Of a stretch of 64,000 nucleotides of DNA, positions 38,369 to 45,554 are shown piece by piece. Under the pieces are notes generated by a model, which searched no databases, was not told the origin of the DNA, and worked only from the letters and a program-made list of their open reading frames with translations. The position numbers and the translations under genes were made by a program. Numbering within the stretch: the stretch's first letter is position 1; the number at the start of each line of letters is the position of its first letter. Source of the DNA: Hamadaea sp. (GTDB taxonomy: Bacteria; Actinomycetota; Actinomycetes; Mycobacteriales; Micromonosporaceae); NCBI RefSeq assembly GCF_013362815.1, contig NZ_JABFVK010000013.1:124001-188000 (forward strand). The letters run 5' to 3'.

Positions 38369-38396
38369 GTTTTACAGTCCCGAAACGGACTGTCAA
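38369..38396 (-). promoter_or_regulatory. Promoter of xylobiose-type operon with spacer repeat
   Basis: On the minus strand a perfect TTGACA (38396-38391) and TAAAAC (38374-38369) are 16 bp apart. The spacer holds ACAGTCC-N6-GGACTGT (38374-38393), a perfect inverted repeat that could be a second operator. The leader is about 40 nt. Confidence 0.65.
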
Positions 38397-38404
38397 TCGA
38401 TGTC

Positions 38405-38416
38405 GATAACGTTTTC
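38405..38416. promoter_or_regulatory. LacI-type operator in divergent region
   Basis: GATAACGTTTTC is a pseudo-palindrome around ACGT. It lies upstream of the -35 of the importer operon and about where the -35 of the LacI gene would fall, so one repressor could close both promoters. It differs from the RTGTTARCGYTCWCAT sites of the other LacI gene. Confidence 0.5.
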
Positions 38417-38447
38417 TCAACGGGCGCGAACATCTATGATCCCTTGC

Positions 38448-39449
38448 GTGGAGATCCGCCAGCGCGTGAAGATGTCGGACGTGGCCCGAACGGCCGGCGT
38501 CTCGGTAGCCACCGTGTCCAAGGTCGTGAACGGGCGCTGGGGCGTCTCGCAGTCGACCGTGGACCGGGTTCAGCAGGTCATCGAAAGCCTCGGCTACGAG
38601 GCCAGCCTCGGTGCGCAAAGCCTGCGCAGTCATCGGACGCACGTCCTCGGCATCCTCGTCGCCGAGTTCGAGCCGTTCTCCACCGAGCTGCTCAAGGGCG
38701 CTTCGGCGGCGGCCGAGCAGACCGACTACGAGCTGCTCGCGTACGCCGCGGGCACGCGCGGGTCGAAAGTCGGCTGGGAACGGCGATCGCTGGCCCGGTT
38801 GTCGGGCACCCTGATCGACGGCGCGATCCTCGTGACGCCGACGGTGCTCGAGGCGAAGCAAGGGGTCCACGTGGTCGCCATCGACCCGCACACCGGGCCG
38901 TCGGGCATGCCCACGATCGACTCCGACAACTTCGCCGGAGCCCAGCTCGCGACCAACCACCTGCTCGAACTCGGCCATCGGCGGATCGGGTTCATCGGCG
39001 GCCGGCCCGATCTCGAGTCCGCCCGGCTCCGCGAGGTCGGCTTCCGGCAGGCGATGGCCGCGGCCGGGATCACCGTGGACGAATCGCTCGTCCGCGTCGG
39101 CGGCTACCGCATCGAGACGGCGGAGGGCCCGGCCCGGGAGGTGCTCAGCCAGCCCAATCGGCCGACCGCGGTGTTCGCCGCGAACGACTTGTCCGCGATC
39201 GCGACCGTGCACGCGGCCAACAGCCTCGGCCTCAGCGTCCCCGGCGACCTGTCGGTGATCGGCTTCGACAACGTCCCCGAGTCCGCGATGGCCTCACCGC
39301 CGCTGACCACCATCAAGCAGCCGCTGCAACAGATGGGCGCGGAGGCGTTGAGCCTGCTGGTCGACCTCATCGCGGGCGTCGAGCGCGACATCCACGTGCG
39401 GCTGCCCACTGAACTCGTCGTCCGCGCGAGCTGCCGCCGGCTGGATTAG
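38448..39449 (+). CDS. LacI-family repressor of xylobiose-type operon
   Basis: This is a 333-residue regulator. The helix-turn-helix and hinge region (about 9-65) reads KMSDVARTAGVSVATVSKVV and YEASLGAQSLRS. The sensor domain contains LGILVAEFEPFSTELLKG, TIDSDNFAGAQLATNHLLEL and AANDLSAIATVHAANSLGL. The start was set at the GTG 38448 because TATGAT lies exactly seven bases upstream, as for leaderless actinobacterial messages. An ATG overlapping that box is less likely. It is divergent from the binding lipoprotein, two permeases and GH3 gene, and probably represses them until a xylo-oligosaccharide or xylose derivative binds. Confidence 0.9.
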   Translation: MEIRQRVKMSDVARTAGVSVATVSKVVNGRWGVSQSTVDRVQQVIESLGYEASLGAQSLRSHRTHVLGILVAEFEPFSTELLKGASAAAEQTDYELLAYAAGTRGSKVGWERRSLARLSGTLIDGAILVTPTVLEAKQGVHVVAIDPHTGPSGMPTIDSDNFAGAQLATNHLLELGHRRIGFIGGRPDLESARLREVGFRQAMAAAGITVDESLVRVGGYRIETAEGPAREVLSQPNRPTAVFAANDLSAIATVHAANSLGLSVPGDLSVIGFDNVPESAMASPPLTTIKQPLQQMGAEALSLLVDLIAGVERDIHVRLPTELVVRASCRRLD

Positions 39450-39507
39450 GCGTCAGGCCCCGCGCCCGGTGCTTCCGCAGGCGAGCGGATCATGGGACGC
39501 TCACGCC

Positions 39508-40404
39508 ATGAAGATCTTCGTCTCGCTGGACCTGGAGGGTGTCGCGGGCATCGTCGACTGGCAGCAGTGCGTCGCCGCCGGCGACGACTACGCGGTCGGC
39601 CGCGACCTTGCGCTCGGCGAAGTCAACGCGGCGATCGAGGGCATCATCGCGGCCGGGAAGATTTCGTCGGCCGGTGGGACTTCGCCGGCCGGTGGGCCTT
39701 CGTCGGTCGGTGGGACGTCGCCGGTCAGTGGGACCGAGATTCTGATCAACGACGCCCATTCGGTGATGCGCAACCTGCCGCCGTCGTTGCTGGCCGGTCG
39801 GGCGGCGTACCTGTCCGGGCGGTTCAAGCCGCTCTACATGATGCAGGGCCTCGACTCCTCGTTCGACGCGATCGTCTTCCTCGGCTATCACTCGGCCGCC
39901 GGAACGCCGGGGATCCTCTCGCACACCTACAACCCCAAGGCCATCGCCGACGTGCGTCTCGACGGCGTATCGACCGGCGAAGCGGGATTGAACGCGCTCG
40001 TCGCACAGCATTTCGGGGTTCCGGTCGCGGTAATCACCGGTGATCAGTACGTCGGCCCGGAAGCCGAGCCGTTCTGCCCCGGCGTGACCACCATCGTCGT
40101 CAAGGAGTCGATCAGCCGGTACGCCGCCGTCAGCGTCCACCCGGAGACGGCTCGTGAGTTGGTACGCGACGGCGTACGCGAGGCATTGGCTCAGCGAGGC
40201 GGATTGGTCGCGCCCCAGATCGCCATGCCCGCCACCCTCGAGGTGCGGTTCACCTCGCCGGACATGGCCGAGCAGGCGACCTGGATCCAAGGCGTCCGCC
40301 GCTTGGACCACGTCACGGTGGCGCTTACCGGCGACGAGCCGCTGGCCCTCTACCAGGCCTTCATCGCGCTTGTGTACCTCACCCGGTCCCTGGTCGAGAA
40401 CTGA
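39508..40404 (+). CDS. M55 D-aminopeptidase (DppA-like)
   Basis: This 298-residue zinc D-aminopeptidase acts on D-amino-acid peptides, as DppA of Bacillus does. Metal ligands are visible: Asp8 and Glu10 in SLDLEGVAGI, His in NDAHSVMRN, His in LGYHSAAGTPG and Glu in STGEAGLNALV. The core is normal, but a low-complexity insert of 24 residues (about 53-76) built from an 18-bp tandem repeat is placed between the first helix and the NDAH strand. Relatives have a short loop there. It has no signal peptide, so it is probably cytoplasmic and acts on imported wall peptides. ATG 39508 begins the conserved fold. Confidence 0.9.
   Translation: MKIFVSLDLEGVAGIVDWQQCVAAGDDYAVGRDLALGEVNAAIEGIIAAGKISSAGGTSPAGGPSSVGGTSPVSGTEILINDAHSVMRNLPPSLLAGRAAYLSGRFKPLYMMQGLDSSFDAIVFLGYHSAAGTPGILSHTYNPKAIADVRLDGVSTGEAGLNALVAQHFGVPVAVITGDQYVGPEAEPFCPGVTTIVVKESISRYAAVSVHPETARELVRDGVREALAQRGGLVAPQIAMPATLEVRFTSPDMAEQATWIQGVRRLDHVTVALTGDEPLALYQAFIALVYLTRSLVEN
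39664..39735 (+). repeat. Four tandem 18-bp repeats inside M55 gene
   Basis: Units at 39664, 39682, 39700 and 39718 follow the pattern TCGYCGGYCRGTGGGVCB and keep frame. They encode SSAGGT, SPAGGP, SSVGGT and SPVSGT. The copies differ at a few positions, so the array is not brand new. It may vary in number between strains. Confidence 0.85.
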
Positions 40405-40428
40405 CTTCGGCCCGCGTCCGTCCGGTGC

Positions 40429-41016
40429 CTACGGCCGAAGCGATTCCAGCCACGCGTGCAGGCGCGTGCCCTCGCGCGTCATCACCTCCGGCTCGCGCAA
40501 CGCGTTCGCCATCAAGCTCATGCCTTGGTACGCAGAGACCAGAGTGAGTGCGTGGCCGGCTGGATCGGGTACCTGAGCGGCAGTGAACTGCTTCTCACAC
40601 CAGTCCAGCAAAAGCCGCATGACGCGGCCGGCCTCGGCGTCGAGGTCTCCCTCGTCGCGCTTGTCGATCTCGGTGGCCAGCGAGCCGGTCGGGCACCCGT
40701 AGCGGGCGGCGATCTCGCGCTGACTGATCCAGGCGTCGATCAGCCCGTGCAACCGGTCGATCGGGTCCGCCGTCTCCTCCAACACCGCCGTCAGCTCGGC
40801 GAGCGTCTGCGCCTGCTCGGCGAGGGCGGCGTGGACCAGGTCGTCCTTGGTCTTGAAGTAGTAGTAGACGTTGCCGACCGGAACGTCGGCGGCGCGGGCG
40901 ATGTCGGCGATCGTCGTGCGTTCGACGCCGCGCTGGTGCAGCACCTGGGCGGCGGCCGCGGACAGCCGGCGGCGCTTAGCAGACGATCGCGCCTGGGGCA
41001 TTTCTGAGTTAGCCAT
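40429..41016 (-). CDS. TetR-family regulator (LmrA/YxaF-like)
   Basis: This is a 195-residue repressor. The helix-turn-helix reads AAAAQVLHQRGVERTTIADI and VGNVYYYFKTKDDLVHAAL (about 15-60). The C-terminal domain contains AARYGCPTGSLATEIDKRD, a pattern typical of the LmrA/YxaF group. The ATG at 41016 is preceded by TACGCT at seven bases, so it is probably leaderless. A further ATG is in frame 21 codons upstream but lies beyond this box. It is divergent from an NmrA-like gene, its likely target, with an operator-like repeat at 41065-41086. Confidence 0.9.
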   Translation of the reverse strand: MANSEMPQARSSAKRRRLSAAAAQVLHQRGVERTTIADIARAADVPVGNVYYYFKTKDDLVHAALAEQAQTLAELTAVLEETADPIDRLHGLIDAWISQREIAARYGCPTGSLATEIDKRDEGDLDAEAGRVMRLLLDWCEKQFTAAQVPDPAGHALTLVSAYQGMSLMANALREPEVMTREGTRLHAWLESLRP

Positions 41017-41064
41017 CTCACTTAGCGTATCGCGATCTTCGTGTGATTCGGTAGCGTCCTCCTC

Positions 41065-41086
41065 AAGTGAGTCAGCCAACTAACTT
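41065..41086. promoter_or_regulatory. Candidate TetR operator before NmrA-like gene
   Basis: AAGTGAGT (41065-41072) and ACTAACTT (41079-41086) form an inverted repeat with one mismatch and six-base spacer, directly before the ribosome-binding site of the rightward gene. A related CTCACTTAG lies at 41017-41025, next to the TetR start, so the regulator may also control itself. Confidence 0.5.
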
Positions 41087-41097
41087 AGGAGTACGAG

Positions 41098-41934
41098 ATG
41101 ATCGTCATCACCGGAGCCACCGGCAACGTCGGCCGCACCCTCGTCCGCCTGGTCGCCTCAAGCGGCCAAGCCGTCACCGCGGTGTCCCGGGGCATCCAGC
41201 CTGCCGACGTGCCGGCGGGCGTCCGAGCGGTCGCGGCCGATCTGGCCGACCCCGCGAGCCTGCGACCGGCACTCGACGGCGCGGACACCCTGTTCCTGCT
41301 GGTGGCAGGGGAGGACCCGGAGGGCATCGTCGCCGAGGCGAAGGCGGCGGGCGTACGGCGCATCGTGTTGCTGTCCTCGCAGGGCGCGGGCACCCGGCCG
41401 GGTGCGTACGCCCACGCGGTCGCCTTCGAGAACGCGGTCACCGGATCGGGCCTCGACTGGACTCTGCTGCGTTCGGGTGGGCTCGCCTCCAACGCGTACG
41501 CCTGGGTGCAGCCGATCAAGACCGCCCGGGTCGCCCCGGCCCCGTTCGGCGACGTCGGCCTGCCCTTCATCGACCCGGACGACGTCGCCGCCACCGCCGC
41601 AGCGGTGCTGATCTCGACCGGCCCGGCCGCTGATGTCCATAAGGGACAGACCTACGTCCTCACCGGACCGGCCATCACCACTCCGCGCCAGCGAGCCGAG
41701 GCCATCGCCGAGGCGCTCGGCGAACCCGTCGAGTTCGTCGAGCAGACCCGCGACGAGGCGTACGCCCAGATGACGCAGTTCATGCCGGCGCCGGTCGCCG
41801 AAGGGACGCTCGCCATCCTCGGTGCGCCGACCGAGGAGGAGCAGCAGATCAGCCCGGACGTCGAAAGCATCCTCGGTCGCCCCGGTACGCCGTTCGCCGA
41901 GTGGGCGCATCGCAACGCCCCTGCGTTCCGCTGA
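41098..41934 (+). CDS. NmrA-like NAD(P)-binding oxidoreductase
   Basis: This is a 278-residue cytoplasmic Rossmann protein. The N-terminal GATGNVGRTLV is the dinucleotide-binding loop. The pattern continues with VRAVAADLADPASL, LFLLVAGEDPEG, RIVLLSSQGAG and an EN-containing helix, but without the Tyr-x-x-x-Lys pair of classical SDRs. It belongs to the atypical NmrA/QOR2-type SDRs that sense or reduce with NAD(P)H. AGGAG precedes the ATG. The divergent TetR regulator and this gene form a common actinobacterial pair, probably responding to an electrophile or quinone (inference). Confidence 0.9.
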   Translation: MIVITGATGNVGRTLVRLVASSGQAVTAVSRGIQPADVPAGVRAVAADLADPASLRPALDGADTLFLLVAGEDPEGIVAEAKAAGVRRIVLLSSQGAGTRPGAYAHAVAFENAVTGSGLDWTLLRSGGLASNAYAWVQPIKTARVAPAPFGDVGLPFIDPDDVAATAAAVLISTGPAADVHKGQTYVLTGPAITTPRQRAEAIAEALGEPVEFVEQTRDEAYAQMTQFMPAPVAEGTLAILGAPTEEEQQISPDVESILGRPGTPFAEWAHRNAPAFR

Positions 41935-41951
41935 AATCGCTTGTCGGACCG

Positions 41952-41999
41952 TCTTCCGAAGGCCTACCTTCCGTACTCGTGGAGGAGGCCTTCGGAAGA
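41952..41999. repeat. 13-bp inverted repeat across exonuclease start
   Basis: TCTTCCGAAGGCC (41952-41964) and GGCCTTCGGAAGA (41987-41999) are perfect complements with a 22-base loop. The loop holds the TACCTT box and the GTG start of the exonuclease gene. The right arm is coding. It may be the terminator of the NmrA gene, an operator, or both. Confidence 0.65.
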
Positions 42000-42575
42000 T
42001 TCGTCAACGTCGTCGACGTCGAGGCGACGTGCTGGACCGGTCAGCCGCCGCCCGGCGAGACGAACGAGATCATCGAGATCGGCGTATGCGTCGTCGACAC
42101 CGCCGACTGGCGGCGTACCGAACGGCATCGCATCATCGTCCGGCCCCGCCGCTCGCGGGTGAGCCCATTCTGCACGGAACTGACCGGGCTGACCCAGGCC
42201 GAGGTCGACCGGGGAGTGGACTTCGCGACGGCGTGCGCGCAGCTCGACGGCGAGCTTCTCGGCCGCTTCCGCACCTGGGCCAGCTGGGGCGACTACGACC
42301 GCCACCAGTTCGAGCGCCAATGCGGTCCGGGTGGGGCCGCGTACCCGTTCGGCAGCCGCCACATCAACATCAAGCAGCATTTCGCCGACGCGTTCGGGCT
42401 GCGTCGCGGCATCGGCATGAGCCAGGCGCTCGACAAAGCGGGACTGCCGTTGGAAGGCCGTCATCATCGAGGCGACGACGACGCCTGGAACATCGGCGCG
42501 CTGGTGATCGAACTGGCCCGGCTCGGCCACCCGATCACCGCCGCGACGACGACGAAAGCGGACTTCACCTCTTGA
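41979..42575 (+). CDS. DEDDh 3'-5' exonuclease (ERI-1-like)
   Basis: This 198-residue nuclease has the four acidic residues in order: Asp and Glu in VVDVEATCW, Asp in ASWGDYDRHQF and Asp in GDDDAWNIGAL, with His in GRHHRGDDD. The NVVDVEATCW start and SWGDYDR pattern are typical of ERI-1/KapD-type exonucleases, which trim RNA or single-stranded DNA 3' ends. The GTG at 41979 was chosen because the conserved fold begins 10 residues later and TACCTT lies eight bases upstream, giving a leaderless message. A 13-bp inverted repeat spans this start. Target unknown. Confidence 0.88.
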   Translation: MEEAFGRFVNVVDVEATCWTGQPPPGETNEIIEIGVCVVDTADWRRTERHRIIVRPRRSRVSPFCTELTGLTQAEVDRGVDFATACAQLDGELLGRFRTWASWGDYDRHQFERQCGPGGAAYPFGSRHINIKQHFADAFGLRRGIGMSQALDKAGLPLEGRHHRGDDDAWNIGALVIELARLGHPITAATTTKADFTS

Positions 42576-42862
42576 CGTTCTTTCCACCCTGGCGGGCGGA
42601 AATCCCCTCCGCCCCGCGCAGTTTCGCGCGCAGGGCCCGGGCGGAAACCTGCTTCGCAGCGCGGTGCCGGTACGGGTACCGGTCTTACCTGCGCTCCACG
42701 GGCGTTTGACTTGTCCCAGCTTCCCTGGGCCAATACGTTCAATGCCGCGTTAAGGTCGCGGTCGTGGGTGACACCGCACAGGCAAGTCCACGTTCGGACG
42801 GAAAGCGGTTTGGGGCCATCGAGCCGACCACATGCCGAGCACCTCTGAGACGTAATGGCCTC
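42576..42862 (-). pseudogene. Remnant of TnpB (IS200/IS605-type) transposon nuclease
   Basis: Only the C-terminal zinc ribbon survives: SQRCSACGRLDGPKPLSVR followed by TWTCLCGVTHDRDLNAALNV, with CxxCG, CxCG and the HDRDLNAA catalytic/RuvC-end motif of TnpB. The tail after it (SWDKSNARG) is also typical of these elements. Upstream the frame loses resemblance at once, and there is no normal stop, so the gene is truncated at both ends. The GC-rich block at about 42590-42720 has palindromic pieces that may be what is left of the element's right end. The boundaries are approximate. Confidence 0.7.
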
Positions 42863-42944
42863 GACCTGGCCCGAATCGAAGGCCTGCGCCTCTAGCGCCG
42901 GGGCAACGCCTTGCTGGCGAAGCCCACATCGTAGGGTGAGCGCC

Positions 42945-43433
42945 GTGACGCAAGCCGAGCCCGCTGAATCCCCATGGACGCAGGTTGCACTGACTAGTCG
43001 CAGGTCGGCGGCGGTCGAGCGGCTCATGGCTGTCCTGATCGTCCTCACGGGAGTCGGGATCGCCGCCGGGTTCGGCGTCGCCCAGCGCGACCGGTGGTGG
43101 CTGGTCGCGCTCCTGGCCTTCGCTGCCGTTGTCTGCGTCGCCCTCGGCGTCGTCATCTGGCTGGGAGCCGGAGCGAACGCCGATGCGACGAAGCAGTTGC
43201 AGAGCACCGGGACGCGGATGTCCCTACCGGTGGTCGCGGGAACCGAGACCACCGAAGACTCGATCAGGTATCTGCTCGAGTTGCAGATCACGCCGCCCGG
43301 ACAGCAGACCGTACTGGTCGAGCATGCGTGTGGGCACGGCACCTGCGTCGCGGCCGCGCGGACCGCGCCGGACTCCCAGGTGCCGGCGATCGTCGACGTC
43401 CAGGGTCGGGCGTGGGGAGTCGTCCACGACTGA
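42945..43433 (+). CDS. Membrane protein with two spans, unknown function
   Basis: This 162-residue protein is of no family I know. A cytoplasmic N-terminus of about 25 residues precedes two closely spaced membrane helices (about 28-48 and 53-75), then a soluble C-terminal domain of about 85 residues with two Cys in EHACGHGTCVAAART. The region ends in IVDVQGRAWGVV. The GTG at 42945 lies seven bases after TAGGGT, a leaderless arrangement. The open frame extends upstream over the TnpB remnant, but that part is not membrane-protein-like. It ends 10 bp from the convergent sigma gene. Confidence 0.75.
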   Translation: MTQAEPAESPWTQVALTSRRSAAVERLMAVLIVLTGVGIAAGFGVAQRDRWWLVALLAFAAVVCVALGVVIWLGAGANADATKQLQSTGTRMSLPVVAGTETTEDSIRYLLELQITPPGQQTVLVEHACGHGTCVAAARTAPDSQVPAIVDVQGRAWGVVHD

Positions 43434-43443
43434 CCAGGCCCGC

Positions 43444-44304
43444 TCAGGCGATGCCGGGCAGGTCGAGAGTCGCCAGCCGGGCCGGATCGACGATGGCCGT
43501 GATGCCGGTGATCCGGCCGTCGGCGACGGTGAAGGACAGCAGTGACATCGGGCTGCCGTCCGCGCGCCAGGTGAGCATGCCGAGCAGTCCGTTGACGAAG
43601 ACCGCGCGGCCGGCCGCGGCGGATCCGCCGCCCCAGCGGGCCCCGGCGGCGACCTTGGTGGCGCCGAGGACGACGATCTCGCCGTCCGGGCCGTCGACGG
43701 TCAGCCGGACCTCGGGATCGAGTACGCGCAACAGCCCGTCGAAGTCGCCGTCCCGGGCCGCCGCCAGGAAGGCGTTGACCACCTCGCGCTGTTCGGGACC
43801 GGCCGCCGTGTCGCGGTCGTGCGAGCGCACCTTCCGGCGAGCCCGGCTGGCCAGCATCTTCGTCGCGTCGGCCGATTTGCCCAGAATGCGGGCGATCTCG
43901 TCGAACGGGACGGCGAACATGTCGTGCAGCACGAACGCCAGGCGCTCGTTCGGTCCGAGCGAGTCGAGGACGACCAGCAGTGCCAATCCGACCGAGTCGG
44001 CCAGTGCCACGTCATCCTCGACATCCTGACCGTCGTCGGGCACGACGATGAGGTCGTAGGAGGCCTCGGGATGAGCCCGGCGCGACCGCAGCAGGTCGAG
44101 GCTGATCCGGCCGACGACCGTGGTCAGCCAGGCCGCCAAGTTGTCGATCGTCGCCGGATCTTGGCGGGAGAGCCGAAGCCAGGCTTCCTGGACGACATCC
44201 TCGGCGTCGGCGCGCGACCCCAGCATGCGGTACGCCACCCCGCGCAGCCGCTCGCGTTCGGCCTCGAACGCCGCCGCCGTCGGATCCGGGCTCGTGTCGG
44301 ACAT
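43444..44304 (-). CDS. ECF41-type (SigJ-like) RNA polymerase sigma factor
   Basis: This is a 286-residue sigma factor related to the one at 11248-12105. Region 2 includes YRMLGSRADAEDVVQEAWLR and TVVGRISLDLLRSRR. Region 4 includes LGPNERLAFVLHDMFAVPFD and KMLASRARRKV. The SnoaL-like C-terminal domain runs from about residue 175 to the end. The usual DGGGR motif reads DGPDG here. AAAGG lies seven bases before the ATG. It is divergent from an AhpD/CMD-family gene, the classic ECF41 partner, and the intergenic region holds mirrored GTTACC-N16-CGTC promoters. Confidence 0.93.
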   Translation of the reverse strand: MSDTSPDPTAAAFEAERERLRGVAYRMLGSRADAEDVVQEAWLRLSRQDPATIDNLAAWLTTVVGRISLDLLRSRRAHPEASYDLIVVPDDGQDVEDDVALADSVGLALLVVLDSLGPNERLAFVLHDMFAVPFDEIARILGKSADATKMLASRARRKVRSHDRDTAAGPEQREVVNAFLAAARDGDFDGLLRVLDPEVRLTVDGPDGEIVVLGATKVAAGARWGGGSAAAGRAVFVNGLLGMLTWRADGSPMSLLSFTVADGRITGITAIVDPARLATLDLPGIA

Positions 44305-44307
44305 CTT

Positions 44308-44333
44308 GTTACCTTTCTCGGGACTGCTCCGTC
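44308..44333 (+). promoter_or_regulatory. ECF41-like promoter, rightward (AhpD-like gene)
   Basis: GTTACC (44308-44313) and CGTC (44330-44333) are 16 bp apart, as at 12108-12133. Position relative to the sigma start differs by a single base between the two loci. Confidence 0.68.
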
Positions 44334-44342
44334 ATGGGTGAC

Positions 44343-44368
44343 GACGAGCCCGACCGGGCGAAGGTAAC
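44343..44368 (-). promoter_or_regulatory. ECF41-like promoter, leftward (sigma gene)
   Basis: On the minus strand GTTACC (44368-44363) and CGTC (44346-44343) are 16 bp apart. With the rightward copy it makes a 61-bp mirrored pair identical in geometry to 12108-12168, implying autoregulation. Confidence 0.68.
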
Positions 44369-44388
44369 CGAAGAAGGAGCACAAACTG

Positions 44389-44838
44389 ATGGAAGCACGG
44401 CTGACCGGCGCGCCCAACGTCGATGTGATGACCGCCATCCAGCATCTCCACAAGGCGATCCAGGCCGGCGGGGTCGACCAGGGCGTACTCGAACTGGTTC
44501 ATCTGCGGGCCAGCCAGATCAACGGCTGCAGCGTATGCGTGTTCTCCGGGGTCGCCTCGGCGAAGAAGCACGGGGAGACCGACGACCGACTCCACGGAGT
44601 CGCCGCTTGGCGGGAGATGCCGTTCTTCACCGACGCGGAGCGCGCGGCACTGGCCTTGACCGAGGCGGCAACCCGGATCCAGGACGGTGAACCGGGCGTC
44701 AGCGACGAGATCTGGGCCGAGGCGGCTGCTCACTTCGAGGACCAGCAGTTGTCGGCGATCGTGTTGAACATCGCGCTGACGAACTTCTTCAACCGCATCA
44801 ACCGTACGGTGAAGGAACCCGCCGGCCGGACTTGGTGA
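44389..44838 (+). CDS. AhpD/carboxymuconolactone decarboxylase-family protein
   Basis: This is a 149-residue all-helical peroxidase-like protein. The AhpD core E-X11-C-X2-C is present (Glu35, Cys47, Cys50 in INGCSVCV), giving the redox-active pair. The His four residues after the second Cys in AhpD (proton relay) is Gly54 here, with the nearest His at 61. Downstream VAAWREMPFFTDAERAALAL and EAATRI are typical of the actinobacterial group. It probably reduces peroxides or acts as a thiol oxidoreductase. GAAGGAG lies nine bases before the ATG. As the divergent partner of an ECF41 sigma factor it is the expected target. Confidence 0.92.
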   Translation: MEARLTGAPNVDVMTAIQHLHKAIQAGGVDQGVLELVHLRASQINGCSVCVFSGVASAKKHGETDDRLHGVAAWREMPFFTDAERAALALTEAATRIQDGEPGVSDEIWAEAAAHFEDQQLSAIVLNIALTNFFNRINRTVKEPAGRTW

Positions 44839-44853
44839 GTCACGGTCTTGATC

Positions 44854-44895
44854 ATGGTCATTTCCGGGCTGTGATGGCGACCTGGAAATGACCAT
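44854..44895. repeat. Intergenic palindrome, copy 1
   Basis: ATGGTCATTTCC (44854-44865) and GGAAATGACCAT (44884-44895) pair perfectly with an 18-base loop. The left flank TTGATC matches copy 2 at 45555-45606. It follows the AhpD-like gene by 15 bp and may terminate it. Confidence 0.75.
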
Positions 44896-45007
44896 TCCGC
44901 GTTGCGGACCGCTACCTCGCGGAACGGTGGTCCGCGGTGGTCTCCTTGTGTTCGACAGCGATCGATCGAATCGTCGCGCGAAGCTACGCAAGTGGAAGGA
45001 GCCCGCC

Positions 45008-45535
45008 ATGTTCCGGGTGACCGCGGCTGTGGCCGCAATCGTGCTGGGAGTGGCCATGCTGGCACTACCCGGGCCCGCGTACGCACAGGACTTGATCGTC
45101 TGCAGCGGATCAGTGACCGTGCACTATGCTCCGCCGCTCGGTCCGCTGCCGCAGTCGACCACACAGGAAGTCACCGAGCGGCTGGGCGCGGACGATGACG
45201 GCAGCTGCACCGGGCCGTTCGCCGGAGGAATCGCCAGCACCGTGTTCGTCCAGCAAGTCAGCTGCCTGGCCCAGGGACTCGGCGACACGCTCGTGGCGAA
45301 CGTCGTCACCTACAACTGGCACAACGGGCAGTTCAGCACCATCACCTACACGGTGACGACCGTCGTCCACGCCGCCAACCAGCTGATCGTGACTTCTACG
45401 GGCACCGTGACCAGCGGATACGGTCAAGGGCGGCTGTCGGAGCGGATCGCGGTCTACCTCGACCTCGACGTGCTCAGCTGCCTCGCGTCGAGCGTCGACC
45501 AGCAGACTGGAACCCTGTCGGTGACCATCGCCTGA
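45008..45535 (+). CDS. Small secreted protein of unknown function
   Basis: This is a 175-residue exported protein. The signal peptide ends near PGPAYAQDL (about residue 26). The mature domain begins LIVCSGSVTVHYAPPLGPLP and is beta-rich with four Cys (VCSG, SCTG, SCLA, SCLA) likely to form two disulphides, and many Thr/Val strands (TITYTVTTVVHAANQLIVTS). No family is recognised. AAGGAG at 44996-45001 fixes the ATG. The gene is bracketed by two related palindromes (44854-44895 and 45555-45606). Confidence 0.8.
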   Translation: MFRVTAAVAAIVLGVAMLALPGPAYAQDLIVCSGSVTVHYAPPLGPLPQSTTQEVTERLGADDDGSCTGPFAGGIASTVFVQQVSCLAQGLGDTLVANVVTYNWHNGQFSTITYTVTTVVHAANQLIVTSTGTVTSGYGQGRLSERIAVYLDLDVLSCLASSVDQQTGTLSVTIA

Positions 45536-45554
45536 CCCGGTGAGCCACCGGCCT

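Noticed and set aside
42464-43342. Leftward 292-codon frame as an intact transposase gene
   Set aside because: Only about 90 codons resemble TnpB. The rest overlaps confident genes on the other strand.
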